Source: Mycobacterium terramassiliense
Lineage (GTDB): Bacteria > Actinomycetota > Actinomycetes > Mycobacteriales > Mycobacteriaceae
DNA length: 64,000 nucleotides
Direction: 5' to 3'
Assembly: GCF_900157385.1 (NCBI RefSeq)
Contig: NZ_LT717700.1
Span: forward strand, 248,001 to 312,000
A model generated the notes under the pieces. The model was not told where the DNA came from, ran no database searches, and saw nothing but the letters and a program-made list of their open reading frames with translations. A program made the translations under genes and the position numbers. How positions within the stretch are numbered: the first letter of the stretch is position 1; every line of letters begins with the position of its first letter. Positions 36,446 to 47,360 of the stretch are shown piece after piece.

Positions 36446-38197
36446 TTACTGATCGGCGAGCGGAGCGACCCAGTGCACCCGGGTGCCACCCTCCGGCGGA
36501 CAGGTGATCTCGCAGGTGCCGCCGAGCTGCTCCGCGCGGTACTTCATGTTGGCCAGGCCGCTGCTGCGCGAATTGCCGGCGGGGATGCCGCGGCCGTTGT
36601 CGCTCACGTCGAGGACGAACATGTCGGCGACGTCCACCTCGACGGTCAGTCGCGACGCGGCTGAGTGGCGCAACGCGTTGCTGACGGCTTCCGTCGCGAC
36701 GGCCTCGGCCTGCTCGGCAAGCTCGCCGCCCACGGCGGTCATCGGTCCGTGCAGGCGCAGCGTGGTGACGATTTCGCGATTTTCGGTCAGGTCGGCGACC
36801 ACCTGTTGGATCCTCTGCCGGAAATCGGGCCCCTTGCCCAACGGGGATTTGAGCTGGAAGATCGTCGATCGGATTTCCTCGATGATGGTCTGCAGATCGT
36901 CGAGGGTGCGGTTGAGCCGCTCGGCCACCTCCGGCGAACGCGCCCGGGCGAGCGTGCCCTGCAGGTTCATCCCGGCGGCGAACAGCCGCTGGATGACGTG
37001 GTCGTGCAGATCGTGGGCGATGCGCTCGCGCTCGGCGAGGATGGTCAGCTGGCGCGAGTCGTCCCGCGCCGCCGCCAGGACCAGGGCCATCGCGGCGTGG
37101 GTGGCGAAGTCGCTCACCAAGTCGAGGTAGCTCTCGTCGAACGGCGGCTGGTCGGCCCCGCGCGCGATCGCGATCACCCCCGCGACCCTGTCGTCAGCGC
37201 GCAGCGGCATCAGTATGGCCGGCCGCTGCCCCACATCGGTGAACGCCTGGATCGGGTACCGCAACGACTCGGTGATCAGCGCCTCGCCGGACCGGAAAAC
37301 CTCGCCGCTGCTGGAGCCGTCCACCGGAACCCGCCGGCCCATCACCTCATCGGCGTGCACCCCCACCGCGGCGGACACCACCAGCGTGTCCGTTTCCTCG
37401 TCCGGCACGTCCGCGTCGGCCGGGACCAGCACGATCGCCTGTTCGGCGTCGGTCAGGATCCGCGCGCTTTCGGCGATCAGCTGCATCGGGCGCCGGTGCG
37501 GCTGCGCGCTGGACAACAGGGCGGTCGTGATCTCGCGGCTGGCCTGCATCCACTTCACCGACAACCGCTCGCGCTCGAAAAGCTGAGCGTTGTCGATGGT
37601 GGCCGCGGCCGCGAACGCGAGCGCGCGGGCGGCGACCTCGTCGGACTCGGAGAACACCCGCTCCGGGTCGACGTGGGTCAGGTAGATGTTGCCGAAGACG
37701 GTCCCGCGGATGGTGATCGGCACCGCCAGGAAGGCCCGCATCGGCGGATGGTGCTCGGGAAATCCGACTGCGGCCGGGTGCGCGGTCATGTCATCCACGC
37801 GCAGGGCCGGCGTGTCGAGCAGCGACAGGCTCAACAGCCCCTTGCCGAACGGCAGGTGCCCGATGCGTGTGACGGTCTCGGCATCCATCCCCTCGTGGAT
37901 GAACCTGAGCAGGTTGCCCTCGGGGTCGCGGATGGCCAGGGCGCCGTAGGGGGCGGAGGTCAAACCCCTGGCGGCGGCGATGATCCGGTGCAACGTCGCG
38001 TCGAGGTCGCCGACACTCCCAGCGATCTCGACGAAGACCCGGAGCAGGTGCTCCATCTGGTCGCGGGCGGCCAGCAACTCGTCGAGCTGCGCGTGCATCC
38101 TGCTGACCAGCCCGCGTTGACCAAGCCCGGCAAAGGCCGAGCCGCGCTCGTCGCTGGTCACCCGACCCGATACCTCCACGACAACCAGAATCCTCAC
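36446..38197 (-). CDS. devS: DosS/DosT-like haem sensor histidine kinase
   Basis: A 583-residue kinase with two GAF domains (about 60-205 and 225-375), a dimerisation/phosphoacceptor segment (ERIAHDLHDHVIQRLF, His398 in DLH) and a C-terminal HATPase domain (EAVSNALRHS, DNGRGIPAGNSRSSGLANM). In GAF-A the sequence HHPPMR puts His150 22 residues before Tyr172 (IYLT). This is the same order and spacing as haem ligand His149 and distal Tyr171 of DosS, so it should sense O2, NO or CO. It should phosphorylate DosR. It follows dosR by 114 bases, longer than in M. tuberculosis, and a palindrome in this gap may give it its own promoter. The start is a GTG; the N-terminus is uncertain. Confidence 0.92.
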   Translation of the reverse strand: MRILVVVEVSGRVTSDERGSAFAGLGQRGLVSRMHAQLDELLAARDQMEHLLRVFVEIAGSVGDLDATLHRIIAAARGLTSAPYGALAIRDPEGNLLRFIHEGMDAETVTRIGHLPFGKGLLSLSLLDTPALRVDDMTAHPAAVGFPEHHPPMRAFLAVPITIRGTVFGNIYLTHVDPERVFSESDEVAARALAFAAAATIDNAQLFERERLSVKWMQASREITTALLSSAQPHRRPMQLIAESARILTDAEQAIVLVPADADVPDEETDTLVVSAAVGVHADEVMGRRVPVDGSSSGEVFRSGEALITESLRYPIQAFTDVGQRPAILMPLRADDRVAGVIAIARGADQPPFDESYLDLVSDFATHAAMALVLAAARDDSRQLTILAERERIAHDLHDHVIQRLFAAGMNLQGTLARARSPEVAERLNRTLDDLQTIIEEIRSTIFQLKSPLGKGPDFRQRIQQVVADLTENREIVTTLRLHGPMTAVGGELAEQAEAVATEAVSNALRHSAASRLTVEVDVADMFVLDVSDNGRGIPAGNSRSSGLANMKYRAEQLGGTCEITCPPEGGTRVHWVAPLADQ

Positions 38198-38205
38198 CGA
38201 GCTTA

Positions 38206-38217
38206 ACCCCTAGGGGT
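38206..38217. promoter_or_regulatory. Perfect 12-base palindrome between dosR and the sensor kinase
   Basis: ACCCCTAGGGGT, flanked by TTA and AAA, lies 8 bases upstream of the sensor-kinase GTG in the 114-base gap after dosR. It may be an operator or part of a hairpin covering the ribosome site. It does not fit the DosR box. Confidence 0.4.
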
Positions 38218-38311
38218 AAAAGCGCCTAAGGTCAACGCCCCGGCGCCATCCGGCCGTTGTCGCGCACGCGGCGGCGACAGCAAACCTCGAGGGGCACGTT
38301 TCCGCCGCCGA

Positions 38312-38974
38312 CTAACCGGGCGGCGCCTCCGTGGGCCGGCCGGACCGCTGATCCAGCTTGGAGGCGAACACCGCCGCCTGCGTCCGGCGCTCCATGCCCA
38401 ATTTGGCCAGCAAACGCGAAACGTAGTTCTTCACCGTTTTCTCGGCCAGGAACATCCGCGCGGCGATCTGCCTGTTCGTCAAACCTTCACTGAGCAGCCC
38501 GAGCAGCGTCCGCTCCTGTTCGGTCAACCCCGACAACGGGTCTTGGCGTTCCGCCGCGCCGCGCAGCTTTGCCATCAACGCCGCCGCAGCCCGGTTGTCC
38601 AGCAAGGACTTGCCGGCACCCACCTCCTTGATCGCGTGGGCCAGCTCCATGCCTTTGATGTCTTTGACCACGTAACCGCTGGCACCGGCGAGAATCGCCT
38701 CGAGCATCGCCTCGTCGGAAGTGAACGACGTCAACATCAGACACCGCAGGTCCGGAATATCGGACACCAGGTCGCGGCACAATTCGATCCCGTTCCCGTC
38801 GGGCAGGCGCACGTCGAGGACGGCGACGTCGGGCCGCAGCGCCGGAATTCTCGCCTTCGCCTCCGACACGGAACCGGCTTCGCCGACGATTTCCAGCTCG
38901 GGGTCCGAGGCGAGCAGGTCGGCGAGACCGCGCCGCACGACTTCGTGGTCATCAACGAGGAAGACCTTGACCAT
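38312..38974 (-). CDS. dosR: DosR (DevR) dormancy response regulator
   Basis: A 220-residue NarL/LuxR-family response regulator. The receiver domain (1-125) has Asp8/Asp9, phosphoacceptor Asp54 (LDVRLPDG), Thr82 and Lys104, all as in M. tuberculosis DosR. The C-terminal helix-turn-helix (about 150-210) reads [38 protein letters not shown] in pieces matching DosR. Starting [17 protein letters not shown], it is recognisable as DosR itself, not a distant homologue. It activates the hypoxia/NO/CO regulon by binding palindromic boxes, many of which surround it here. The ATG at 38974 is preferred over 39013. It is 83 bases downstream of the Rv3134c-like gene, as in the tuberculosis operon. Confidence 0.97.
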   Translation of the reverse strand: MVKVFLVDDHEVVRRGLADLLASDPELEIVGEAGSVSEAKARIPALRPDVAVLDVRLPDGNGIELCRDLVSDIPDLRCLMLTSFTSDEAMLEAILAGASGYVVKDIKGMELAHAIKEVGAGKSLLDNRAAAALMAKLRGAAERQDPLSGLTEQERTLLGLLSEGLTNRQIAARMFLAEKTVKNYVSRLLAKLGMERRTQAAVFASKLDQRSGRPTEAPPG

Positions 38975-39057
38975 GTCGAATTCTTTCTGCCGGGCGCGCG
39001 AGGCGACGGTCATGAAACCACCGACTCAATATCCCATAGTTTCACAGCCGCCCGGGC

Positions 39058-39885
39058 TCACAAGTGTTGCTGATTGACGACCAACACCGAGCAGTCGGCG
39101 TCGCGCAGCACGGCGCTGCCGGACGGCCCGACGAGTTCGTCCACCTGCTCACGGTTACCAGCGCCGAGCACCACCAACCCGACCGACCGGCGCAGGGCCA
39201 GGTATCCCAGCAGGCCACCGTGCACCGCCAACGACTCGACCCGCAGCTCCGGATAGCGCCGCTTCCAACGGGCCAGCCGGCGATCGAGGTCGGCGAGGGC
39301 CCGGCGATCGCCCTCGGCATCCCCGAAAGAGGCCGGGCCCTTGTCCTCCGGCGCGGGTCGGCGGCAGATGATCGCCCGGATCGCGGCGTTGCGCAGCCGG
39401 GCCTCCTCGACGGCGGCGCCCAGCAGCACACCGTTGTCGGGGGAGCCGTCCAGCTCGACGACGATCGAGTCCGCGGTCGGGTGGTCGTCGCGGCCTCGAA
39501 CGATGGCCACGGGGCAGCGCGCCGAGATGGCCAAAGCGGCGGCGGTGGAGCCGACCCGGCCCGGCTGGAAGTGACGCAATCCGACCGCGCCGACGCACAG
39601 CATGACCGCGGAGGCAGATGCGCTGATCAGGGCTCCGATCGCCGGCCCGGGGACGACCTCGGTCTCGATTTTGACGGGCTTCCCCGCCGCTTCGATTGCC
39701 TTGACGGCGTGGCGAATCGACGTTTGCGGTGCGCCCTCCAGATCGCCGCGCTGCGCCGCGTACAGCAGGCGCAGGGGCGCGTCCCGACACACCGCCTCAT
39801 CGACCGCCCAGAGCGCCGCGCGTATGCCCGCCTTGGAGCCATCGATACCGACCACGATCGACCGCGGTGTCGCCAACTCCTTCAT
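39058..39885 (-). CDS. Universal stress protein, Rv3134c-like
   Basis: A 275-residue tandem USP in the position of Rv3134c, first gene of the dosR-dosS operon. The N-terminal domain has a loop VGAVGLRHFQPGRVGST, which keeps the last GST but is altered before it. The C-terminal domain ends VVLGAGNREQVDELVGPSGSAVL. ATP binding is therefore uncertain. Its promoter would drive dosR, so it is the likely site of DosR autoregulation. It is separated by 16 bases from another USP gene upstream on the same strand. Confidence 0.9.
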   Translation of the reverse strand: MKELATPRSIVVGIDGSKAGIRAALWAVDEAVCRDAPLRLLYAAQRGDLEGAPQTSIRHAVKAIEAAGKPVKIETEVVPGPAIGALISASASAVMLCVGAVGLRHFQPGRVGSTAAALAISARCPVAIVRGRDDHPTADSIVVELDGSPDNGVLLGAAVEEARLRNAAIRAIICRRPAPEDKGPASFGDAEGDRRALADLDRRLARWKRRYPELRVESLAVHGGLLGYLALRRSVGLVVLGAGNREQVDELVGPSGSAVLRDADCSVLVVNQQHL

Positions 39886-39892
39886 CGACGTC

Positions 39893-39912
39893 GCCCGGGC
39901 TTTAGTGCCGGA
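39893..39912 (-). promoter_or_regulatory. DosR-box-like site upstream of the Rv3134c-like-dosR operon
   Basis: The core CGGGCTTTAGTGCC (39896-39909) matches 11 of 14 positions. It overlaps the stop codon of the upstream USP gene and lies 11-24 bases before the Rv3134c-like start codon. That is close for a DosR site, so it may act with others or be fortuitous. Confidence 0.4.
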
Positions 39913-40663
39913 CCACCAGGACCGAACAGTCGGGGTAACCCACGATCGGATGGCAGTTCGGGGTGGCCAACCCGGCGATCTCGGCGGCGTCGGCGCTGCC
40001 TACCACCGCCAATCCGATTGCGCCACTGCGCCTCTCACCGGTAGCCCCGGTGCCCGCCGCGACGGTCTGCACGTGCACGTCGGGATAGCGCCGGACCCAG
40101 CTGTTCAGTCGCCGATCGATCTGGCGCACGGTGGCGTGGCGGCGGCGGCCCTGCTCCATGGCCTCGTGCACGACCTCGTCGTTGTCCGGCTCGTCGTTGA
40201 GCACCACGGCGATCACCCCGAGCTCGGTCGGCGACCCGTCGGAATTGGTGCGGATGATCGCGACCGGGCATTGCGCGTCGGCCACCAGCGCGGCCGCCGT
40301 CGGCCCCAGCAACCCGTCGGACGCCCAGCCCCGCCGCGAGGTGCCGACGCAGATCAGCGCCGCGTCCTGTGATTCGTCGATGAGTACCCGCCCGGGATCC
40401 CCTGAGAGGACGGCCGTTTCGATCTCAACCGGCCTCTTCTCCCGTTGCAGGGCGCACTCCGCTTGGGACAGCGCCGTTTCGGCGCGCTCGAGCTCCCACT
40501 CGGAGGCGGGCGCCGATTGCCCGTCGCGGCGCGGGATGACGTAGACGAGGCGCAACGGCAGCTGCCGGCTCAGCGCCTCCTCGATGGTCCACTTGGCGGC
40601 GTTCACCGCGGCTGGTGAGCCGTTGATGCCCACGACCACCGACTTCGCGTCCAGCTGGTTCAT
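39902..40663 (-). CDS. Universal stress protein (Rv2028c-like)
   Basis: A 253-residue USP (first domain about 5-145, second about 150-253), with a loop CVGTSRRGWASDGLLGPTAAA that departs from the ATP-binding consensus at the final GS/T. It lies downstream of pfkB and the Rv2030c-like gene on the same strand, the same order as Rv2030c-Rv2029c-Rv2028c in M. tuberculosis, so it is the probable Rv2028c equivalent. It abuts the Rv3134c-dosR operon, two clusters that are far apart in M. tuberculosis. A DosR-like box occurs in the 70-base gap after pfkB. Confidence 0.88.
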   Translation of the reverse strand: MNQLDAKSVVVGINGSPAAVNAAKWTIEEALSRQLPLRLVYVIPRRDGQSAPASEWELERAETALSQAECALQREKRPVEIETAVLSGDPGRVLIDESQDAALICVGTSRRGWASDGLLGPTAAALVADAQCPVAIIRTNSDGSPTELGVIAVVLNDEPDNDEVVHEAMEQGRRRHATVRQIDRRLNSWVRRYPDVHVQTVAAGTGATGERRSGAIGLAVVGSADAAEIAGLATPNCHPIVGYPDCSVLVVRH

Positions 40664-40717
40664 GTCGGCTCCTGACTACCTTCCTTCACTCAGGCTATTG
40701 CGCCGCCGCTCCCGATA

Positions 40718-40737
40718 CAGGGGTCGTTAGGCCTCAT
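40718..40737 (-). promoter_or_regulatory. DosR-box-like site upstream of the Rv2028c-like gene
   Basis: The core GGGTCGTTAGGCCT (40721-40734) matches 10 of 14 positions. It lies in the 70-base gap between pfkB and the stress-protein gene, about 64 bases before the ATG at 40663. Confidence 0.45.
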
Positions 40738-41726
40738 CTGGGAAGCCGTTCGTCAATCGCGATGTCGCAAGGTTCGGCGGTGGCCGCGAACAGCCTCTCC
40801 ACGTCCGCCCGGCCGCAGGCCGCCGTTCCCGGTGTCATCAGCATGGCCGCGCCCGCGGCGATGCCCAACCGGACGGCTTTGACCAGCGGCCAGCCGCGAC
40901 AGAGTCCCACCGCGATCGCGGCGACCATCGCGTCGCCGGCGCCGACTCCGCTGCCGCCCGGCATCGGAATCGCCGAGAAGCGCTGGCTGCCATGCCGTGT
41001 CGCGAGGAGCGCGCCGTGATGCCCCAGGGACACCAGCACCACCTCCGCGCGGCCGCTGTCGACGAGTTCGTGCGCGGCGCCGAGCTGCTCGGCTTCGGTC
41101 TCCAGCGGACGCCCGACGCATTCCCGCAGTTCCCGCACGCTGCACTTGAGCAGGAACACCCCGGACGAGACGTGCTGCAGGCCGCCGCCGGAGGTGTCCA
41201 GGATCAGGCGGACGTCGAGCTGCCGGCACATGTCGGCGACCCGCTGGTAAAAGTCGGCGGTGACGCCCTGCGGCAGGCTGCCGCTGGCCACCACGAGCTC
41301 GGCCGACCTCGCCGCCGTGCGCAGCTGCTCGAGGCAGTGCGCCTGTTCGCGCAAGGTCAGCTGCGGCCCCGGCAGCACGAACCGGTATTGCTGGCCGCTG
41401 CTGGTCTCGTTGACCGTGAAGCTCTCCCGGGTGGCCGCGGCGATCGGGACCTGCCAGAATGGCACCCCCTCGTCGCCGAGCAGCTTCGCGATCAGGCCGC
41501 CGGTCGAGCCGCCCGCGGGGAAAACCGCCAATACCGACCCGCCCAGCACGTAGGCGACGTGCGCGACGTTGATGCCGCCGCCGCCCGGGTCGTAACGGGT
41601 GGCGGCGCAGCGCAATTTGTCCGTGGGGCGCACCATATCGACGCTGGTGGTGATGTCGAGCGCCGGGTTCATGGTCAACGTGACGATTTGCGGTCGGCTC
41701 ACGGGCGGCGGTGCTGGCGTCGGCAT
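40734..41726 (-). CDS. pfkB: PfkB-family sugar kinase (Rv2029c-like)
   Basis: A 330-residue ribokinase-family enzyme resembling the DosR-regulated PfkB (Rv2029c), a 6-phosphofructokinase. The N-terminal substrate motif GGGGINVAHVAYVLGG and the C-terminal anion-hole/catalytic motif GGSGVGAGDAMVAAI (Asp is the catalytic base) are present; Ser replaces the usual Thr of DTxGAGD. It provides glycolytic flux independent of PfkA. The ATG at 41726 follows GGAGTG; GTG 41732 is also possible. It is 24 bases downstream of the Rv2030c-like gene. Confidence 0.9.
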   Translation of the reverse strand: MPTPAPPPVSRPQIVTLTMNPALDITTSVDMVRPTDKLRCAATRYDPGGGGINVAHVAYVLGGSVLAVFPAGGSTGGLIAKLLGDEGVPFWQVPIAAATRESFTVNETSSGQQYRFVLPGPQLTLREQAHCLEQLRTAARSAELVVASGSLPQGVTADFYQRVADMCRQLDVRLILDTSGGGLQHVSSGVFLLKCSVRELRECVGRPLETEAEQLGAAHELVDSGRAEVVLVSLGHHGALLATRHGSQRFSAIPMPGGSGVGAGDAMVAAIAVGLCRGWPLVKAVRLGIAAGAAMLMTPGTAACGRADVERLFAATAEPCDIAIDERLPR

Positions 41727-41750
41727 GATCACTCCGGTTGTCGGCGGCGG

Positions 41751-43790
41751 CTACAGGCCGGTGGGATACGTCTCGGGCGTTTCACCGGCGATCCACGAGC
41801 TGGTCACCTCGAGGGGCTCGAGCGCGCGGGTCTGGTCGATGTGGATCATCGCGTCGAACTGGTCGGCCGGCCGGACGTGGAAGTAGTGGCTCTGCCGCTC
41901 CGTTTCGGGCCGGTAGATCACGCCGATGGCGCGCCCCAACCGCACCGCGCTGAGCGGGTCGGTGGCGTCGGGGCTGATGAGCGCCGACACCAGGAAGTCT
42001 CTCCGGCCCGCCTCGTGCAAGAGTTCCTCGATGCTGCCGCCCAGCGCCGGGCGCACGACCTTGCGCTCGGCAACGCCGCCCCAGTCGCTGGCGGCGGTCA
42101 CCGTGCCCGAGTACGTGCTGAACCCGATCAGGCGCGCGTCGTCGCCATAGCGCTGCCGGGCGAGCTGACCCAGGGTCAGCTGGCCGTCCGCCCATACCTC
42201 GGTGGCCCGCGCGTCCCCGACGTGAGAGTTGTGCGCCCACACCACGATTCGGGCCGACGGCGCATCGCTGTGGCGATCCAGGTGCGTCAGCAGCGCCTCC
42301 AGGGTCTGCGCCATATGCTTGTCGCGCAGGTTCCACGAGGTGACGCGCCCGCTGAACATCGCCCGGTAGTACACCTCCGCGTTGCGGACCGTCTGCGCGT
42401 TCTGCTCGGCGTAGAACAGCTCGTCCTCCGCCAGCAGCCCGTCCCGGCGCGCATAGGCCAGGGCGTTGCGCTGGATCTCGACCAGCTGCTCGATCGCTTC
42501 CTTTTCACATGACGGGCCGGCACCGAACGCCGCCGAAAAGCCATACGCCTGACCGTCATCGGCCGAGGCGTGGTCGAAGCAGCCGTAGCGCTCCCGCGCC
42601 CGCGCGGCCGCCCGCGGGTCGATCCTGTCCAGGTAGGCGATCACCTCGCCCATCGACCGGTGCAGGCTATAGAGGTCCAGGCCGTAAAAGCCCGCCTGCC
42701 GCCCGTCCGACGCGTGCAACCGGTTGTGGGCGCGCAGCCAGTCGACGAAATCGCTGACGACGGTGTTGCGCCACATCCACGCCGGGAAACGCTCAAATCC
42801 GCTCAGCGCCTCGTCGGCGCTCTTGTCGTCCCCGAGGCCGCGCACGTAGCGATTGACCCGATACGCGTCGGGCCAGTCCGCCTCCGCCGCGACGGCGCAA
42901 AAGCCCCTCTCCTCGATCAGCCATTTCGTGATGGCGGCCCGCGCCTCGTAGAACTCGTGTGTCCCGTGGGAGCTTTCGCCGATCAGCACGACGCGCGCGT
43001 CGCCGACGAGCTCCTCCAGCGTTTCGCGCGGCGGCAAACCCTGCGGCGCATCGATCGCCACGCCGCGGATCACCTCGGCCGGCGTACGCGCCGCGGGCAG
43101 GCTCACGGCGGCCCCGGTGGTCGGGGCGGACAGCAGCTGGACAACCTCGTCGTCGGTGACCTGGCGAAAATCCCAGAACGACTCACCGACGGCCAGGAAC
43201 GGGGTGGGCATCGACGCGCACACCACGTCGTCGACGAGGCCGGCGAGTTCCCGGCAGGTCGACTCGGGCGCCGCGGGCACGGCGACCACGATGTGCGCGG
43301 GCTCGGCCTCCCGCAGCGCCTGCACCGCCGCGAACATGCTTGCGCCGGTGGCCAACCCGTCGTCGACGAGGATCACGGTTTTGCCGGCCACGTCGACGGG
43401 CGGGCGCCCGTCGCGATAGGCGGCCTCGCGGCGGACGAGCTCGCGACCTTCGCGCTCGGCGATGGCGCGCAGCTCCTGGGGCGCGATCCGCAGGCCCCGC
43501 ACGACGTCGTCGTTCACGACGACGCGGCCCCCACTGGCCAGCGCGCCGACCGCGAACTCCTCGTGGCCCGGGGCGCCGAGCTTGCGCACGATGAAGGCGT
43601 CCAGCGGTGCGTGCAGCGCGGCCGCCACCTCCCACGCGACGGGGACCCCGCCCCGCGCGAGGCCCAACACGATGACGTCCCCCCGGTCGCGATAGGCGCC
43701 GAGGAGGCTCGCCAAAATCCGGCCGGCCTCGCGGCGGTCGCGGAACACGCGCCGCGGCGAGCGCCGGGTGGCGTCAGCTGCTCTGGTCAT
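41751..43790 (-). CDS. Rv2030c-like fusion: phosphoribosyltransferase plus erythromycin-esterase domain
   Basis: A 679-residue protein, close to the 681 of Rv2030c. The first about 215 residues form a phosphoribosyltransferase fold with the PRPP motif [17 protein letters not shown]. The rest (about 240-670) is an erythromycin-esterase-like domain with [18 protein letters not shown] and [12 protein letters not shown], containing the conserved Glu and His residues. The reactions are unknown. Esterase-family members hydrolyse macrolactones, but nothing here indicates antibiotic resistance. The ATG at 43790 is preferred because a DosR box lies 42 bases upstream. First gene of the Rv2030c-pfkB-Rv2028c-like operon. 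Confidence 0.88.
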   Translation of the reverse strand: MTRAADATRRSPRRVFRDRREAGRILASLLGAYRDRGDVIVLGLARGGVPVAWEVAAALHAPLDAFIVRKLGAPGHEEFAVGALASGGRVVVNDDVVRGLRIAPQELRAIAEREGRELVRREAAYRDGRPPVDVAGKTVILVDDGLATGASMFAAVQALREAEPAHIVVAVPAAPESTCRELAGLVDDVVCASMPTPFLAVGESFWDFRQVTDDEVVQLLSAPTTGAAVSLPAARTPAEVIRGVAIDAPQGLPPRETLEELVGDARVVLIGESSHGTHEFYEARAAITKWLIEERGFCAVAAEADWPDAYRVNRYVRGLGDDKSADEALSGFERFPAWMWRNTVVSDFVDWLRAHNRLHASDGRQAGFYGLDLYSLHRSMGEVIAYLDRIDPRAAARARERYGCFDHASADDGQAYGFSAAFGAGPSCEKEAIEQLVEIQRNALAYARRDGLLAEDELFYAEQNAQTVRNAEVYYRAMFSGRVTSWNLRDKHMAQTLEALLTHLDRHSDAPSARIVVWAHNSHVGDARATEVWADGQLTLGQLARQRYGDDARLIGFSTYSGTVTAASDWGGVAERKVVRPALGGSIEELLHEAGRRDFLVSALISPDATDPLSAVRLGRAIGVIYRPETERQSHYFHVRPADQFDAMIHIDQTRALEPLEVTSSWIAGETPETYPTGL

Positions 43791-43822
43791 GGTCCCATCC
43801 GACCAGTCGACCGGTGGCCGCG

Positions 43823-43842
43823 ATAGGGACGGAAGTCCCGGC
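43823..43842 (-). promoter_or_regulatory. DosR box upstream of the Rv2030c-like operon
   Basis: The core GGGACGGAAGTCCC (43826-43839) matches 12 of 14 positions with both half-sites GGGAC and GTCCC exact. It is centred 42 bases before the ATG at 43790, suggesting a leaderless or nearly leaderless mRNA. Confidence 0.8.
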
Positions 43843-43869
43843 ATCGCGGGTCGTTCGTCGCCGCGTTCG

Positions 43870-44124
43870 CTAGCCGGAAAGCCGGGCCCGAGCGGCGATG
43901 TAGGCCATAACGCGGTCGAGGATCAGGTCGTAGGTGTCGCCGTCTTCAACGAGGCGGACCAGTCCCTCCCGGCGCAGAAAGCCGTCCAGGCGCCGATCCA
44001 GCGGCCAATCGGCATAGTCGTCGTCGGCATAGGACGAATGCAAGAACTGCCACGCGAGCGCATCGACGTCGCTGTCGGTCAAGAGCGGCGGACCGCTTGG
44101 CAGAGAGGTCATTTCAGTGGCCAT
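43870..44124 (-). CDS. Small hypothetical protein, third gene of the acg copy 2 operon
   Basis: An 84-residue acidic protein without signal or membrane segment ([28 protein letters not shown] is its core, then [24 protein letters not shown]). I recognise no domain. Starts at 44124 (overlapping the upstream stop) or 44112 (one base after it) are possible, both indicating translational coupling to the DUF1918 gene. Predicted DosR control comes through the acg promoter. Confidence 0.7.
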   Translation of the reverse strand: MATEMTSLPSGPPLLTDSDVDALAWQFLHSSYADDDYADWPLDRRLDGFLRREGLVRLVEDGDTYDLILDRVMAYIAARARLSG

Positions 44125-44383
44125 GGGCCTGGTCGGTGATGGCCGCCTGCACCGCGGCAAACCGTGAGCGCGCCCGCTCGTCGGCGGCCCTTTGCTCGGC
44201 CGCGGTGACGATGATCGCGTCCGGGCCCGGATAGACCGTCGCCTGTTCATCCGTGTCAAGCCAGCGAATCCGGTACGGCGGCTCCCCTTCCGGCGAATGC
44301 ACCGCGGTGATCAGCCCGCGCACTTCCCGGCGGCCGACCGTGCCGCTCTTGATCACCAGCCAGTCCCCGACCGTGGCCTTCAT
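44114..44383 (-). CDS. DUF1918 domain protein
   Basis: An 89-residue protein that is essentially a DUF1918 domain (about 1-58: MKATVGDWLVIKSGTVGR, then YRIRWLDTDEQATVYPGPDA), a small beta-barrel-like fold with a short helical tail. The biochemical function is unknown. It starts in an ATGA overlap with the end of acg copy 2. Confidence 0.85.
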   Translation of the reverse strand: MKATVGDWLVIKSGTVGRREVRGLITAVHSPEGEPPYRIRWLDTDEQATVYPGPDAIIVTAAEQRAADERARSRFAAVQAAITDQAHGH

Positions 44384-45381
44384 GGCCGGCGGATCTCCAG
44401 CACGTCGGTCAACGGCCGCCGCGCGGTGGGCTTGGGAGCCAACTCGCCCTCGGGTTCGATGCCGACCCGGACCAGAACCTGAGGGACCGCCCCGGGACGG
44501 CCCGTGAGATCGGCGACGATGTCGCGACTGGACACCAGCTCCGTGAGGTGCGTGACGGGGCAGGTGGCCAGCCCGGCCATCGTGCACTCCAGCAGGATCG
44601 CCGAAAGCGCCGCACCGCAGTTCAACGCGTCGGCGCGGGTGTCCCGCGGCGTGGACAGCACGAGGACCTTCGCCTGGTCGTAGGTGCCCGCGGAGCTGCG
44701 CTCGTCCGACGGGTCGATGGGAAACCGGCGGTTGACGTCGACCCGTCGGGCGTCCGACTGGGAAACGAGCGCGTTGTCGGGTATGCCCTCCGCCTCCCGC
44801 AACGGCGATGTCCACCACAGCAATTCATGCTGGTACGAATCGTCGTAGCGACGCAACGAATCGGTGAGCCGCGACGCGTCGGCCAATTGCGGTCGCGCGT
44901 TGTCGGTCAGCACGTCGAGGAAAACCGCATTGTTGTCGAAGGCGCTCCGCAGTACGGGTTCGAACGATCCCCAATGCTTTGGGGCGCCAAACGGCAACCG
45001 GTTGGTCCGGCGATGCAGTATCGCATCGGCGCGGTCCCGCCGCGCCTGCGGCACGAAGTCGACCGCGGCGAAGTCGGCCGACGCGAGATGGTCGAGGTTG
45101 TTCGGGTTGGGAAAGGGATCGACGTGGGTGTCCCACCCCGCCGCGGCCATCGCGACCCGAAAGTGATCGAGTGCCGCGCCGCAGCTGATGATCGCCTCGC
45201 GGCCCGACCGATCGGTCGCGGTGACCGTGCGATCGGGGTCGACGAACAGGTCGACGCTCTTGTCGCCCGCAACCCAGCGCCAGGGCTGGATGTTGTGCAA
45301 GGAGGGAGCTCGGCATGCCAGCTCCACCGCGTGGGTGATCACGCCGATGTCCACCATCGTTTGGGTCATTCGCTCACTCAC
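44380..45381 (-). CDS. Acg-family nitroreductase-like flavoprotein (copy 2)
   Basis: A 333-residue Acg-family protein (Rv3131-like length), with LACRAPSLHNIQPWRW, RSGREAIISCGAALDHFRVA, RRTNRLPFGA and CGAALSAILLECTMAGLATC. It should bind FMN. It heads an operon with a DUF1918 protein and a small hypothetical protein and is divergent from the acyl-CoA ligase operon, with a DosR box between them. The start is GTG 45381 or ATG 45369. Confidence 0.88.
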   Translation of the reverse strand: MSERMTQTMVDIGVITHAVELACRAPSLHNIQPWRWVAGDKSVDLFVDPDRTVTATDRSGREAIISCGAALDHFRVAMAAAGWDTHVDPFPNPNNLDHLASADFAAVDFVPQARRDRADAILHRRTNRLPFGAPKHWGSFEPVLRSAFDNNAVFLDVLTDNARPQLADASRLTDSLRRYDDSYQHELLWWTSPLREAEGIPDNALVSQSDARRVDVNRRFPIDPSDERSSAGTYDQAKVLVLSTPRDTRADALNCGAALSAILLECTMAGLATCPVTHLTELVSSRDIVADLTGRPGAVPQVLVRVGIEPEGELAPKPTARRPLTDVLEIRRP

Positions 45382-45423
45382 TTCCTGTCCCAGGTCGACC
45401 CTCGGGCATGTGCACGTGGAGCG

Positions 45424-45443
45424 CCAGGGTCCTTGGTCCCCTG
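45424..45443. promoter_or_regulatory. DosR box between acg copy 2 and the acyl-CoA ligase operon
   Basis: The core GGGTCCTTGGTCCC (45427-45440) matches 11 of 14 positions and is flanked by CA and CTG. It is centred 52 bases before the acg copy 2 GTG. On the other side the ligase ATG is about 127 bases away, so control of that operon is possible but less certain. Confidence 0.65.
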
Positions 45444-45560
45444 CGCCACGTCATTGGGCCCCGGTGCGTTCGTCGGTCTCATTGATGACTTTTGTCTCTA
45501 TTGCGGCATCCGGGCCCGGCAAACGATGGGGATGCCCCAGGCGAGAAGAAAAGGGCCCCC

Positions 45561-47356
<1,796 letters not shown>

Positions 47357-47360
<4 letters not shown>

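Noticed and set aside
38206..38217. Copper (CsoR/RicR) operator reading of ACCCCTAGGGGT
   Set aside because: The spacing between the C and G runs does not match those operators and no copper genes are adjacent.
41751..43790. Macrolide resistance from the erythromycin-esterase-like domain
   Set aside because: The domain is fused to a phosphoribosyltransferase and corresponds to dormancy protein Rv2030c; there is no evidence of antibiotic hydrolysis.
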